Shown in pieces: positions 34,468-44,183 of a stretch of DNA of 64,000 bases. Origin of the DNA: Parashewanella sp965200795 (lineage in GTDB: Bacteria > Pseudomonadota > Gammaproteobacteria > Enterobacterales > Shewanellaceae); the NCBI GenBank assembly GCA_965200795.1, contig CBDAVB010000019.1, positions 1 to 64,000 on the forward strand. Reading direction: 5' to 3'. The translations under genes and the position numbers were made by a program. The stretch's first letter is position 1. The number at the start of each line of letters is the position of its first letter. Under the pieces are notes generated by a model. That model saw only the letters and a program-made list of their open reading frames with translations. It had not been told where the DNA came from and ran no database searches.

Positions 34468-37293
34468 TCATTTCAGCATGGCCTTTAAGAATCTGGCGGT
34501 ATGAGAAACCGGATGCCCGGCCACCTGCTCCGGCGTGCCGCTGGTTAAAATCGTGCCGCCGCCTGAGCCGCCCTCAGGGCCTAAGTCGACAATCCAGTCC
34601 GCCGTTTTTATCACATCTAAGTTATGCTCAATCACCACCACCGTATTACCCTGGGATTTCAGGCGGTGTAATACGTCGAGCAGCAGCTGAATATCCGCGA
34701 AATGCAAACCGGTCGTCGGTTCATCAAGAATATAAAGTGTCCTGCCGGTATCGCGCTTGGACAGCTCTTTGGCCAGCTTCACCCGCTGCGCCTCACCGCC
34801 GGATAATGTGGTCGCGCTCTGACCGAGCCGGATGTAAGACAATCCCACATCCGTCAGAGTCTGCAGTTTACGGGCTACCGCCGGGATCGCGTCAAAGAAC
34901 TCACGGGCGTCCTCAACGGTCATCTGCAGCACTTCGTGAATATTCTTACCTTTGTAGCGCACTTCCAGCGTTTCACGGTTATAACGCTGACCGTTGCAAG
35001 AATCGCAAGGCACGTACACATCGGGCAGAAAGTGCATTTCCACTTTAATTAAACCGTCACCCTGACACGCCTCACAGCGGCCGCCTCTGACGTTAAACGA
35101 GAAACGCCCGACCTGGTAACCGCGGCTGCGGGCTTCTTGAGTACCGGCGAACAACTCGCGGATCGGGGTAAAAATACCGGTATACGTCGCCGGGTTTGAG
35201 CGCGGCGTACGGCCGATCGGGCTTTGGTCAATATCCACCACCTTGTCGCAGTGCTCCATGCCTGACACCTCATCATAAGGAGCCGGCTCAGTGACCGTGG
35301 CTTTATTTAACGCCTTATGGGCAATGCGGTAAAAGGTGTCATTAATTAAGGTGGATTTACCTGAGCCTGACACACCGGTCACACAGGTCATTAACCCCAC
35401 CGGAATGGTTAAATTGACGTTTTTCAGGTTATTGCCGCGGGCGCCTTTTAACTCGATGACTTTTGCGGCATCAAACGGCGTACGCTCGCCTTTAACGTGA
35501 ATATTCAGCTCACCGGAAAGATATTTACCCGTGAGCGACGCCTCGCATGACGTAATATCATCCAGCGAACCATCGGCAATCACCTGACCGCCGTGCACGC
35601 CGGCGCCGGGGCCGATATCAATAATGTGATCCGCCGTGCGTATCGCCTCTTCGTCGTGCTCAACCACGATAACGGTATTCCCTAAATCCCGTAACTGCCT
35701 CAGGGTATTAAGTAAGCGCTCATTATCACGCTGATGCAGACCGATTGACGGTTCATCCAGCACGTACATCACGCCGACCAGACCGGCGCCGATTTGGCTG
35801 GCTAAGCGGATGCGCTGCGCCTCACCGCCGGATAAGGTTTCGGCGCTGCGGGACAAGTTCAGATAATTCAGGCCGACATTGACTAAGAAACCGAGACGAT
35901 CCTGAATCTCTTTCAGGACTTTTTCGGCAATCCTGGCTTTCTGACCTTCAAAAACGAGCGAGTCAAAATAATCTTTCGCCTTTCCGATCGACCAGGTGGT
36001 TAAGGCCGGTAAGTTTATATCACCGATAAATACGTTACGCGCCTCTTGTTTTAAGCGCGAGCCGCCGCAGCTCCGGCAGCTTTGAGTGTTGATAAATCTG
36101 GCCAGCTCCTCGCGCACCGCGTTACTTTCCGTTTCGCGGTAACGGCGATCCATATTGTTGAGAATGCCCTCAAACGTGTGGGTGCGGTTCACCACGTCAC
36201 CTTTGTCATTGACGTATTTAAAGGTGATTTTCTGGCGGCCGGAGCCGTAAAAGATCACTTTTTTGATCTTTTCATCCAGCGCGTTAAACGGCGCTTCAAT
36301 ATCAAAGCCGTAGTGCTCCGCTAACGATGTCAGCATTTGAAAATAATAAAAATTGCGTCGGTCCCAGCCGCGGATCGCCCCGCCGGCCAGGGATAAATCG
36401 CCGTTGATGACCACACGCTCAGGGTCAAAAAATTGCTGCACGCCCAGGCCGTCACAGGTTCCGCAGGCGCCCGCAGGATTATTGAACGAGAAAATCCTGG
36501 GCTCTAACTCGGTCATCGAGTAACCGCAGTGCGGACAGGCGAAATTGGCCGAGAAAATAAGCGGCTGATGGTCAGTTTCATCCATTGATACCACACGCGC
36601 GATACCGCCGGAAAGCGCTAACGCCGTTTCAAATGACTCCGCCAGACGCTGTTTTAAATCCTCACGCACTTTAAAGCGGTCAACCACCACTTCTATGGTG
36701 TGTTTTACGTGAAGATCCAATACCGGCGGGTCGGATAAGTCACACACATCGCCGTCAATCCGGGCGCGAAGGTAGCCTTGCGCCGCCAGGCTTTCGAGCA
36801 GTTTGACGTGCTCACCTTTACGGCCGTTAACCACGGGCGCTAACAGCATCTGACGACTGCCTTGCGGCAGTTCTGATACCTTATCCACCATCTGGCTGAC
36901 GGTTTGCGCGGTCAGCGCCTGACCGTGAGTCGGACAGCGGGGCTCACCGACCCGGGCGTACAGCAGACGCAGATAATCGTAGATTTCGGTGATGGTTCCG
37001 ACCGTGGAGCGCGGGTTATGAGACGTTGATTTCTGCTCAATGGAAATCGCCGGGCTTAATCCTTCGATATGATCGACATCAGGCTTTTCCATCAGACTTA
37101 AAAACTGTCTGGCGTAAGCCGATAAGGACTCGACATAACGGCGCTGACCTTCCGCGTAAAGCGTATCGAACGCTAAAGATGACTTACCGGATCCGGAAAG
37201 GCCTGTAATCACAATCAGGTTATCCCGGGGAATGGTTAAATTAATGTTCTTAAGATTGTGGGTTCTGGCGCCGCGCACTTCAATCTTATCCAT
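34468..37293 (-). CDS. uvrA: UvrABC excinuclease subunit A
   Basis: 941 residues, normal length. Two ABC ATPase halves with Walker A GLSGSGKSSLAFDT and GVSGSGKSTLIND, two LSGGEAQR signatures, and zinc fingers CPHCGY (with CGTCDG) and CEACQGDG...CDSCNGQRY. With UvrB it scans DNA for bulky lesions and loads UvrB for nucleotide excision repair. No break or missing motif. I could not pick out an upstream LexA box with confidence. Confidence 0.98.
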   Translation of the reverse strand: MDKIEVRGARTHNLKNINLTIPRDNLIVITGLSGSGKSSLAFDTLYAEGQRRYVESLSAYARQFLSLMEKPDVDHIEGLSPAISIEQKSTSHNPRSTVGTITEIYDYLRLLYARVGEPRCPTHGQALTAQTVSQMVDKVSELPQGSRQMLLAPVVNGRKGEHVKLLESLAAQGYLRARIDGDVCDLSDPPVLDLHVKHTIEVVVDRFKVREDLKQRLAESFETALALSGGIARVVSMDETDHQPLIFSANFACPHCGYSMTELEPRIFSFNNPAGACGTCDGLGVQQFFDPERVVINGDLSLAGGAIRGWDRRNFYYFQMLTSLAEHYGFDIEAPFNALDEKIKKVIFYGSGRQKITFKYVNDKGDVVNRTHTFEGILNNMDRRYRETESNAVREELARFINTQSCRSCGGSRLKQEARNVFIGDINLPALTTWSIGKAKDYFDSLVFEGQKARIAEKVLKEIQDRLGFLVNVGLNYLNLSRSAETLSGGEAQRIRLASQIGAGLVGVMYVLDEPSIGLHQRDNERLLNTLRQLRDLGNTVIVVEHDEEAIRTADHIIDIGPGAGVHGGQVIADGSLDDITSCEASLTGKYLSGELNIHVKGERTPFDAAKVIELKGARGNNLKNVNLTIPVGLMTCVTGVSGSGKSTLINDTFYRIAHKALNKATVTEPAPYDEVSGMEHCDKVVDIDQSPIGRTPRSNPATYTGIFTPIRELFAGTQEARSRGYQVGRFSFNVRGGRCEACQGDGLIKVEMHFLPDVYVPCDSCNGQRYNRETLEVRYKGKNIHEVLQMTVEDAREFFDAIPAVARKLQTLTDVGLSYIRLGQSATTLSGGEAQRVKLAKELSKRDTGRTLYILDEPTTGLHFADIQLLLDVLHRLKSQGNTVVVIEHNLDVIKTADWIVDLGPEGGSGGGTILTSGTPEQVAGHPVSHTARFLKAMLK

Positions 37294-37362
37294 TGAACTC
37301 TCTTATTATGCTGCTGATTTAAGGAAGCATAGTATGCCACTGAGCCACTTCGGGTTAAACCT

Positions 37363-37435
37363 GTAAGTACCCGGTGATAAGTTTTTTCACTTTTCCGACG
37401 TCCGGCTTAAGCGCTTCGTGTCGTTAAAAACTATC
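37363..37435. repeat. Left half of a family A repeat
   Basis: TAAGTACCCGGTGATAAGTT, then TTTTCACTTTTCCGACG and CGGCTTAAGCGCT, match the left halves of the full copies. No right half. It lies in the divergent gap between uvrA and the 739-aa gene. Confidence 0.6.
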
Positions 37436-37587
37436 AAGGACAGTAACTCAACTCCCCCTTTAATCATTAAAGGACTTGATGTCACTATATTAACTATTAA
37501 CATTAACTCGTTTTAATCCGGCGTTGATTGCAATCGGTTATCTGATTGTTTTATCGTGGATGAAATTTCCCTTTTATAACAGCTGTT

Positions 37588-39807
37588 ATGACGTTTACTA
37601 TTTCGCGGGCTCAGCCGCAAGCTCAGCTTTATCATTACCACCACCTTTTACACTGTCCTGTTAACGCGGCCGGGGCGGACACGGATATTGATTTAAAAGA
37701 CCTGCCTCTGTATCCGACTTATAATTGTGAGTCAATGTCACACTATATCAACGAGCAGGGTTCCTATAAACTCAGATTATATTATCACAAGCTGATAGTT
37801 GAGTTCGTCAACTGGATAAAAGCAAACTACGCCCGCCCGAAAAACACCGCGGCTTTGTTTTACAGGTTCGAAAGAAGTCTGTTTTCAGAGAGAGATGATA
37901 ATAATCCCTTATATCCGATCGTTTTCGGTAGAGGCAGAGTTGATCTTGAAATTATTCTCAGGTTACTCGCAGATGAGAAAATTCCGCTGGATGTAAGAGT
38001 GAGCGCCTGCGAAAATGTCGCTCAGGGTATAAATAAATGTTCACAGGGCGTTTTCGCGGAACTTCAGTTCAGCAGTATGAACCTGCGTTACGCGAAACTC
38101 GGAATTTTGGGTATTGTTCAGAATATTCGTGTTGAACAGGCTCGATCCCTCGCTCTTCGGTCACTTGAGCAAGCAGACTATAGAGGAGGTGTATTCGAAG
38201 AGCACGCGGTTAACGCTCTTACCAATCACGCGGCTAAAAAGTTTAAATGCGGTTTACCCCTAATAGAAGATCAATATTGTCAAAATTACGAAATTACGCG
38301 TAATGTCATGACATCAAAAGTAATTAAGCAGTACGAAACACTATTAAGCATTTACTTATCGCCGGCGGCGATTTTTCAATGTCTGGTCAGTAAAAGCCTC
38401 GACGCTTTCGTACAAGCTTTCCACAATTGTAATACATATCCGGGGCGCAGCTATTCATTAGAGCAATTACCGACAGGAGAAATCTTTGAGCAAATCAAAG
38501 TAACAACAAAATACGTACAACCGTTAATCAATGGCTTTGAGTTAGACTTTAGCCTGATTATCGAGCAAGTACCGGATTCAGACCCCGCTCTTTACAGGAT
38601 ATCGTTAACACAGTTACGGCCCGTTATCGTAAAGTTGATTCTGAACAATCTGTATGTTTTGCATAACGAAGAGGGACGGGCGCTTCACAATGTTGATGAA
38701 AAGAGCTGGGATATAAATCAAAGTATCCCGCCCCGTGAAAATTGTGTCATAAAGGACAGATTACTGCTTGACAGAGGAATGCGTTTTTGTATTGAGAGAG
38801 ACGGGAAAAAACACCCGGTAAAGCTCACGGATCTCAGCAAATTAGATTTAGGTGATTTCTCTGACGAAGAATTGTACAGCCTTACAGCTGAAGCGCAGAT
38901 AAATACGACGGAACTGAAAGAATTAACTTTTTTTTACCGCAAACAGTTCCTTAGCCTCCCCAAAGAACGACAAAAACTCATAAAACCTATCTTACTTGAA
39001 TATATGGGCAACCCGGAAAATACCGCGACGTTTCAGAGAATAAGCGTTCGAATCAAAAGTGATCAACCGCCGGAAACGGAAGAATGGGCTTACCTGAAAT
39101 TCGCTGAAAAAAATAAGGTGCTGCCGGCGGCGATATCCGTGGCAATGATTGAATATGATTATTTTAAACATCCTTTCCTTTCAGACAGTGATTCAAAACT
39201 ATTCAATAGCTTAGATTATTTAGAGCAAGCCTCAGAACGCTTTCTGAAGAAAGTCTTTACCCGCCAGCGGTTAGAAGAATTGGTTATTTCCGCTGTCGAC
39301 CGTGATCATGCCGGCGCTTTAACGGCTCTGTCAGCGGCGACAGACATAAAAACCATCTATCAGACCAGGCGTTGTGATACGCAGGGGCTTTTCAGGACCT
39401 CACTTAATTTAAACCTGGTGCAGCTCTGCGTTTTTGAGGGAAAACATCACTGCCTGAAAGCCGTACTGACCACGTTTGAAAACAATCTTGAAGACACTTG
39501 TTGTCATCTGTGGCCTTGCACGGCGCTCCACCTGGCCGTAATTAAAAAAAACCATCGGGCAATCGAGTCACTCGTTAATGCCGGCGCGGATATTAACGCG
39601 CAATCTAAAAAAGGGTATACGCCTTTACACTGGGCGGTAGCTTACAGAGACCCGAAGTCACTGACGTCGCTTATTGAAACGGCAGAAAGCACACATAAGG
39701 AATTAAACCCGAAGATAAGAGATAATAAGGGTAATACCGCCGAAGATCTTGCGAAAAGCTCACCCGAACTATTGCAGGTTATCTTGCAATCACTTAGTCG
39801 GTACTGA
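37588..39807 (+). CDS. Ankyrin-type protein, 3' end cut by an IS5-type element
   Basis: 739 codons. Residues 1-400 have no recognised domain. Residues about 395-450 carry the module shared with the proteins at 14969 and 18128 (RFCIERDGKKHPVKLTDLSK, then FSDEELYSL). The C-terminal 130 residues contain ankyrin repeats (TALHLAVIKKNHRAIESLV, NAGADINAQSKKGYTPLHWA). The last codons, for LSRY, and the stop TGA lie inside the terminal inverted repeat of the IS5-type element at 39795. The likely original tail survives beyond that element at 42606-42688. The loss is only about 25-30 residues, so the product may still fold. A host-directed role is inferred. Confidence 0.8.
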   Translation: MTFTISRAQPQAQLYHYHHLLHCPVNAAGADTDIDLKDLPLYPTYNCESMSHYINEQGSYKLRLYYHKLIVEFVNWIKANYARPKNTAALFYRFERSLFSERDDNNPLYPIVFGRGRVDLEIILRLLADEKIPLDVRVSACENVAQGINKCSQGVFAELQFSSMNLRYAKLGILGIVQNIRVEQARSLALRSLEQADYRGGVFEEHAVNALTNHAAKKFKCGLPLIEDQYCQNYEITRNVMTSKVIKQYETLLSIYLSPAAIFQCLVSKSLDAFVQAFHNCNTYPGRSYSLEQLPTGEIFEQIKVTTKYVQPLINGFELDFSLIIEQVPDSDPALYRISLTQLRPVIVKLILNNLYVLHNEEGRALHNVDEKSWDINQSIPPRENCVIKDRLLLDRGMRFCIERDGKKHPVKLTDLSKLDLGDFSDEELYSLTAEAQINTTELKELTFFYRKQFLSLPKERQKLIKPILLEYMGNPENTATFQRISVRIKSDQPPETEEWAYLKFAEKNKVLPAAISVAMIEYDYFKHPFLSDSDSKLFNSLDYLEQASERFLKKVFTRQRLEELVISAVDRDHAGALTALSAATDIKTIYQTRRCDTQGLFRTSLNLNLVQLCVFEGKHHCLKAVLTTFENNLEDTCCHLWPCTALHLAVIKKNHRAIESLVNAGADINAQSKKGYTPLHWAVAYRDPKSLTSLIETAESTHKELNPKIRDNKGNTAEDLAKSSPELLQVILQSLSRY

Positions 39808-39878
39808 AAAACATAACTTCAAGATTTAAAATGTACGGCATCTGATTTACGCAAAATTCAGAGCCGTACCCAAAAGCA

Positions 39879-41160
39879 GGGTAGTGTTTAGAAATCTGTG
39901 TCATTTCGGTAAAATGTCAAAAACAGGAATGACATAATGACTCAAAATTTCGATTTCAATAAAGCTTTAGAACAACTTCAATCAGGTAAAGGTTTAACTG
40001 GTGCGGATGGTGTTCTCACCCCTTTAATCAAACAACTAACAGAAGCAGCGCTTAAAGCAGAACTTGATCAACATTTAGACTCAGATCTTGAGCCCAATCG
40101 AAGAAATGGTTTTAGTAAAAAAACCGTTAAATCTTCAGTTGGCGAATTTGAGTTAGAAACGCCAAGAGACAGAGCCGGCAACTTTGAGCCTCAGCTTGTC
40201 AAAAAAAATCAAACTAAGCTCTCTGATGAAATTGATCGTAAGATTTTGTCAATGTTTTCAATGGGTATGAGTTATCGTGATATCAAATCTCATGTGGCTG
40301 ATTTGTATGGTTTAGAGCTTTCAGAAGCCAGTTTGACGGCTGTGACCGATCAGCTTATTCCTCAGCTCAAAGAATGGCAGCAACGCAGTTTAGACGAGGT
40401 CTATCCAATTATTTGGCTGGATGCGATTCACTATAAAGTCAAAGACAATGGTCGCTATGTCAGTAAGGCTATTTACACGATTCTAGGCGTTAATCTCGAA
40501 GGTAAGAAAGAGTTACTTGGCCTGTATCTTTCAGAGTCAGAAGGTGCTAATTATTGGCTTTCGGTACTGACCGATCTTCATAATCGTGGTGTTAAGGATA
40601 TCTTAATTGCTTGTGTTGACGGGTTAAACGGTTTTCCTGAAGCTATTGCCAGCATTTACCCGGAGACAGAAGTTCAGCTTTGCGTAATTCATCAGGTACG
40701 CAACTCAATGAAGTATGTGGCATCTAAGCATCAAAAGGCGTTTATGGCTGATTTAAAGCCGGTTTACAGAGCGACATGCTGAAACGGCTTTAGATGAGCT
40801 GGAAAACAAATGGGGTAGCCAGTATCCAATCGTTATCGACTCTTGGCGCAGAAAGTGGGAGAACTTGTCCGTTTACTTCAAATATCCAGAATATGTACGT
40901 CGAGTGATTTACACGACCAATGCGATTGAAGCCGTACATCGCCAGTTTAGGAAACTCACCAAAACAAAAGGGGCATTTCCAAATGAAAACAGCTTGCTAA
41001 AATTGCTTTATGCGGGAATATTGAATGCCTCTAAAAAGTGGACAATGCCAGTCCAAAATTGGAGGCTAGCATTGTCACAATTTGCAATCCATTTTGAAGG
41101 CAGATTGGATAACGTATTAGAAATTTAGAATTTAGGCTGACACAGAATTTTGAACGCCCT
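39879..41160 (+). mobile_element. IS256-family insertion sequence, copy 2
   Basis: Ends are identical to copy 1. Perfect 8-bp target duplication CAAAAGCA at 39871-39878 and 41161-41168. It is 1282 bp against 1293 bp for copy 1 because of an 11-bp deletion in the transposase gene. Complete ends mean it could still be moved by the intact copy. Confidence 0.95.
39937..41128 (+). pseudogene. IS256 transposase with an 11-bp deletion
   Basis: It matches the intact gene at 9933-11135 up to codon 280 (PVYRAT), where AGTAAATCGGC is missing at about 40777. This shifts the frame to an immediate stop. The C-terminal part reopens at 40865-41128 with the catalytic TTNAIEAVHRQFRK. Without that Glu in frame the product is inactive. 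Confidence 0.93.
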
Positions 41161-42491
41161 CAAAAGCAGCATTTCTTATATTTCGCATCAATTTCACTAC
41201 AAAATAGCCAAAACTCACCATCTTTTTCGAGCAAAGAGAAAATGGCTAACCACTTTCTCAAGTTCCAGGCACACGCAGCCATTAGAAGGTTTATTGAGTC
41301 GCCAACACTGCCCTTTAACCAGTTCTTACACAGCCTAAAATCACTCTTCAAATGCCCGATTACTGGTTCAATTGTTGCCCGTTTTTTACAGAGTTCACTT
41401 TTGCGTTTTCTCTTTGCTTGCGAGTCCCGTTTTAATGGCCGGCTAGGGATAACAACTTCTTGGTCAACATACTGCATACACCCTTTATAGCCTTTATCTA
41501 CAACGGCTGTAGTGATTTTACTCTTTCGGTGTTTATGGGCATGGTCAAGTGCAGGCTTAAGCAATTTTGAGTCGTGTTCATGTTTGTCATGACTGGTTAC
41601 ACCAATGATTAATTGACTCTGCTCTGTGAGCACGACAGAAGCCTTTTTACCATACTCGTATGGCTTATGGTCTTTGCCTTTCCCTACGCAGTAAACATCG
41701 GGTTCATGAAGGCTGTAAATCTTGTTCTTGTCTTTACGTTGCTGTGTAATGGCTTTTTCATAATTGGAAAAATTCTCTTTTTGTAAATCAAGGACATCTT
41801 GTGGAAGTTTGCGTTGTAGCTCCCTTAAAAGCTTACCTGCGATAACACGTAACCTTTTTAACGCTCTTCTGGCTTTGCTTCGATTTTTGGCATGTCTAAA
41901 GCTTCGACAGTCAATGCGTAGCTGTTTGACTTCTTTGACATAAGTACGTCTTTGCTTGATCCCAAATACTTTGGCAAGTTTATTGAGTCGGTTAACCACC
42001 TTGATGGCAAGTTTGCTATCTGTCGGATAAGTAATGGCTTTTTCTTGGACGGTTGTATCAACGTACACGGTGTCATCTTCAGCTTTGTCACCGTGTAAAG
42101 CCACAGATAATGCAAAGATTTTTTCACAGCCTTTTTCACCGATGCGCTTACGAAAAACACTGAGTTCACTGGCATCACAAGGGCGTGCTGTTTGAAACTC
42201 TGTCTCACCACAAAACACTTGAAAATACACGTTCATCAGCCATTGTTCGACCAGAGCTTCATCGCTCAATTTGTAGAGCTGCTTGAGTATTAGCAAACCG
42301 CACATCAACCGAATTGGCTTCGCTTTACGGCCTAATTTTTTGTATAACGGCTTGAACTCTTCTTCCAACGCTCGCCAATCAAAGGCATTAGCTAAAATGA
42401 GTAAAGGGTGAGTTTGCAGAAGTTGGTCTGTGATATTAAACAGACTGGCATGAGGTAAATTTGACGGGCTTTCTTTGAGCATTTTTAGCAC
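41160..42491 (-). CDS. IS5-type transposase (DUF772/DDE)
   Basis: 443 residues. The N-terminal DUF772 domain (LGRKAKPIRLMCGLLILKQL) is followed by the DDE core: DTVYVDTTVQEKAI, TTAVVDKGYKG and ATIEPVIGHLKSDF, then NLLMAACAWNLRKW. It keeps Cys at codon 268 where copy 1 has a stop, so this is the intact copy. The IS256 insertion removes the last four residues (WVQL) and supplies the TGA stop. Whether that matters for activity is unknown. Confidence 0.92.
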   Translation of the reverse strand: MLKMLKESPSNLPHASLFNITDQLLQTHPLLILANAFDWRALEEEFKPLYKKLGRKAKPIRLMCGLLILKQLYKLSDEALVEQWLMNVYFQVFCGETEFQTARPCDASELSVFRKRIGEKGCEKIFALSVALHGDKAEDDTVYVDTTVQEKAITYPTDSKLAIKVVNRLNKLAKVFGIKQRRTYVKEVKQLRIDCRSFRHAKNRSKARRALKRLRVIAGKLLRELQRKLPQDVLDLQKENFSNYEKAITQQRKDKNKIYSLHEPDVYCVGKGKDHKPYEYGKKASVVLTEQSQLIIGVTSHDKHEHDSKLLKPALDHAHKHRKSKITTAVVDKGYKGCMQYVDQEVVIPSRPLKRDSQAKRKRKSELCKKRATIEPVIGHLKSDFRLCKNWLKGSVGDSINLLMAACAWNLRKWLAIFSLLEKDGEFWLFCSEIDAKYKKCCF

Positions 42492-42605
42492 CCAAAACGA
42501 CCAGAAACCGTAGGTTCACTATATCATTTCTGGTCGAAATTGAATGCATTAAATAGCTATATTTTATTAGCGATCAGAATGTTAGATGTTTTTCATGGCC
42601 GACTA

Positions 42606-42688
42606 ATTATCCATGAAACGGTTAACAGTTATGTGGACGTTCAATTACCTGAAACAAAAACTGAAAACAGCCCGACAGCCGAAGAGTA
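42606..42688 (+). pseudogene. Severed C-terminal tail of the 739-aa ankyrin gene
   Basis: Directly after the IS5-type element an open frame reads IIHETVNSYVDVQLPETK and continues TENSPTAEE to a TAA at 42686. It has no start codon context of its own and a composition like the ankyrin protein. The simplest reading is that it is the displaced 3' end of that gene. Confidence 0.55.
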
Positions 42689-42690
42689 AG

Positions 42691-42792
42691 CCTTAATACC
42701 GGTTAACCGGGGAGCGGTAACTTCATTCTCCGTGCCTTGATATCGCCAATGTTAAGAAGTAACAAACCGGGAAGTTATTTCGGACAATTCCT
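42691..42792. repeat. Right half of a family D repeat
   Basis: CCTTGATATCGCCAATGTTAAG and AACAAACCGGGAAGTTATTTC followed by GGACAATTCCT match the right part of 20360-20438. The left half is missing; the ankyrin gene tail ends where it should begin. Confidence 0.6.
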
Positions 42793-42953
42793 AAAGATGA
42801 AGGTTCAATTAACTCTTGTTCATAAAGAGGATTAATCAAGTAAAAATTCGTAGTATAAGCGTGAAAGTAAAAATCAGAACATGATAAAACATCACCGTGA
42901 CATAGGTTGTGGTCGTTACTGAGAGTTAACGTCGCGGCTTCCGCAAGCTAAAG

Positions 42954-43114
42954 ATAAGTACATGACGGGTTTTTCGATAATTTAACGTTCAGATTAAGTA
43001 CTCCGCGAGGGGTTCTCATGCGCTGATACCGGCAGTCTTTCAGCAAGACTGACGCCGCAGAGTGCTTAAGCCGGGTGTCGGAAAAGTCAAAAATTTATAG
43101 CCGGGTACTCATTG
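42954..43114. repeat. MITE-like repeat (family A), diverged full copy, inverted
   Basis: Left TAAGTACATGACGGGTTTTTC; right GTGTCGGAAAAGTCAAAAAT then TTATAGCCGGGTACTCAT. Interior ATACCGGCAGTCTTTCAGCA with GCCGCAGAGTGCTTAAG. Orientation is like the copy at 47653 and opposite to those at 31468 and 45305. The rest of the gap 42793-43282 shows no gene. Confidence 0.65.
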
Positions 43115-43282
43115 ACTCACCTGAACACAACTTATTGAGTCGTATCGGCGGTGATCTGTTCGGGGGTTGAGCGGGTATCGGGTAGAGTCCGGCCTCGGAA
43201 AACGGGGTTGCGGAGTTCAGGTGACCGCTCAAAATTAACACATTTAAAATTCGTATGAATTATTTATTTAAGCGGTGAAAAT

Positions 43283-43879
43283 ATGACAAGTAAAATAGAC
43301 TTCGCAGTCATTGACGATTTTATACAAGCACTGGATAACTATATTCAAGAGAGCCTGAACCAGGAAAAGTTACCAGCGCTAAATGACGGACAAGAGCTCG
43401 CGCTGGAAGCCGAAAACGGTGATATAAAAAAATGGATTGTAGTAAAAGGCTCCGGTGAGGTTAAGGTATCTTTTAACGGAGAAACTGATCAAGACCTGAG
43501 TGCCGTTTTAAATAAAGGTATTTTTAAGGTTTTTTTTGAAAATATTGACCAAATAGCAGCTGCTATAAAGCCTGATTATACACAAACCGGCAAAGATACG
43601 GATGAGCCTGACGGAAATGGAATTTTAAAGAACATCACTGATTTTATAAGTGGAAAAAACAAATGCAAAGAGCATCTGAAAAAAGCGCTTCAAGAATTTA
43701 CCATAGCTCAAAATAATATTGATGAAGCCCGTCACAATCTAGGTGATTTAAGTGACTGTATTGACAAAACCCAACAACAATTAAATGGCATAAAAGCAAG
43801 ACTAAAACAAGAAAGCGTCCGCTCGCAGCAAATACGCGAGAAATACAGGCTTGATAACGACGTTAAGTCCGGAAAATAA
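43283..43879 (+). CDS. Unknown 198-aa protein with a C-terminal coiled coil
   Basis: No family recognised. Residues 1-95 form a mixed domain (KKWIVVKGSGEVKVSFNG, FKVFFENIDQIAAAI). Residues 110-195 are predicted by eye to be helical with heptad spacing (EFTIAQNNIDEARHNLGDL, TQQQLNGIKARLKQE), typical of a coiled coil. No signal peptide or membrane span. GCGGTGAAAAT precedes the ATG. The gene is alone between repeats. Its size and layout would suit a chaperone- or effector-like protein, but nothing in the sequence proves it. Confidence 0.62.
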   Translation: MTSKIDFAVIDDFIQALDNYIQESLNQEKLPALNDGQELALEAENGDIKKWIVVKGSGEVKVSFNGETDQDLSAVLNKGIFKVFFENIDQIAAAIKPDYTQTGKDTDEPDGNGILKNITDFISGKNKCKEHLKKALQEFTIAQNNIDEARHNLGDLSDCIDKTQQQLNGIKARLKQESVRSQQIREKYRLDNDVKSGK

Positions 43880-43955
43880 GTACCCGGCCGTAATTTTCAT
43901 TTTTCTGACGTCCGTATTAAGCGCTCCGCGGCGTTACTTTTGCCTGAGCCTAAAA
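43877..43955. repeat. Left half of a family A repeat
   Basis: TAAGTACCCGGCCGTAATTT then TTTCTGACGTCCG, TTAAGCGCTCCGCGG and TTGCCTGAGCC match the left halves of other copies. It overlaps the stop codon of the coiled-coil gene, so the repeat begins exactly at the gene end. Confidence 0.6.
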
Positions 43956-43963
43956 TGAAAACA

Positions 43964-44035
43964 GGACAGTACGGCAGGCCGATGAGTGCGCTAAAAGCGG
44001 CCATAAAATGCCTGTTGTCCTTGTTTAGTTTTATC
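43964..44035. other. Long imperfect inverted repeat, possible RNA hairpin
   Basis: AAACAGGACAGTACGGCAGG pairs with GCCTGTTGTCCTTGTTT about 45 bases on, with an inner GGCCG ... CGGCC pair. Followed by AGTTTTATCTTG. It could be a terminator for the upstream gene or a structured RNA. No protein coding. Confidence 0.4.
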
Positions 44036-44183
44036 TTGTCTGAAAAATAATATTGATGCGCCGTTTATCATCAAAATCAGAGTCATCTCCGGGACTGAAG
44101 TTGTCATCAAAGTTCCTTTTAAAGCCGTATCGCCGTGTAGTTATGTTTTTTACTATACCCCAACAGCGGCAGCGAACAGGGAG

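Larger units (their letters stand above)
39795..42605 (-). mobile_element. IS5-type insertion sequence, copy 2, carrying an IS256
   Basis: Same ends as copy 1 (TAGTCGGTACTGAAAAACAT on the left; CCGACTA on the right at 42599-42605). An IS256 sits at 39879-41160 with perfect CAAAAGCA duplications. Removing it gives an element of about 1.5 kb like copy 1. It landed in the 3' end of the ankyrin gene; I see no clear target duplication outside the ends. Confidence 0.88.
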
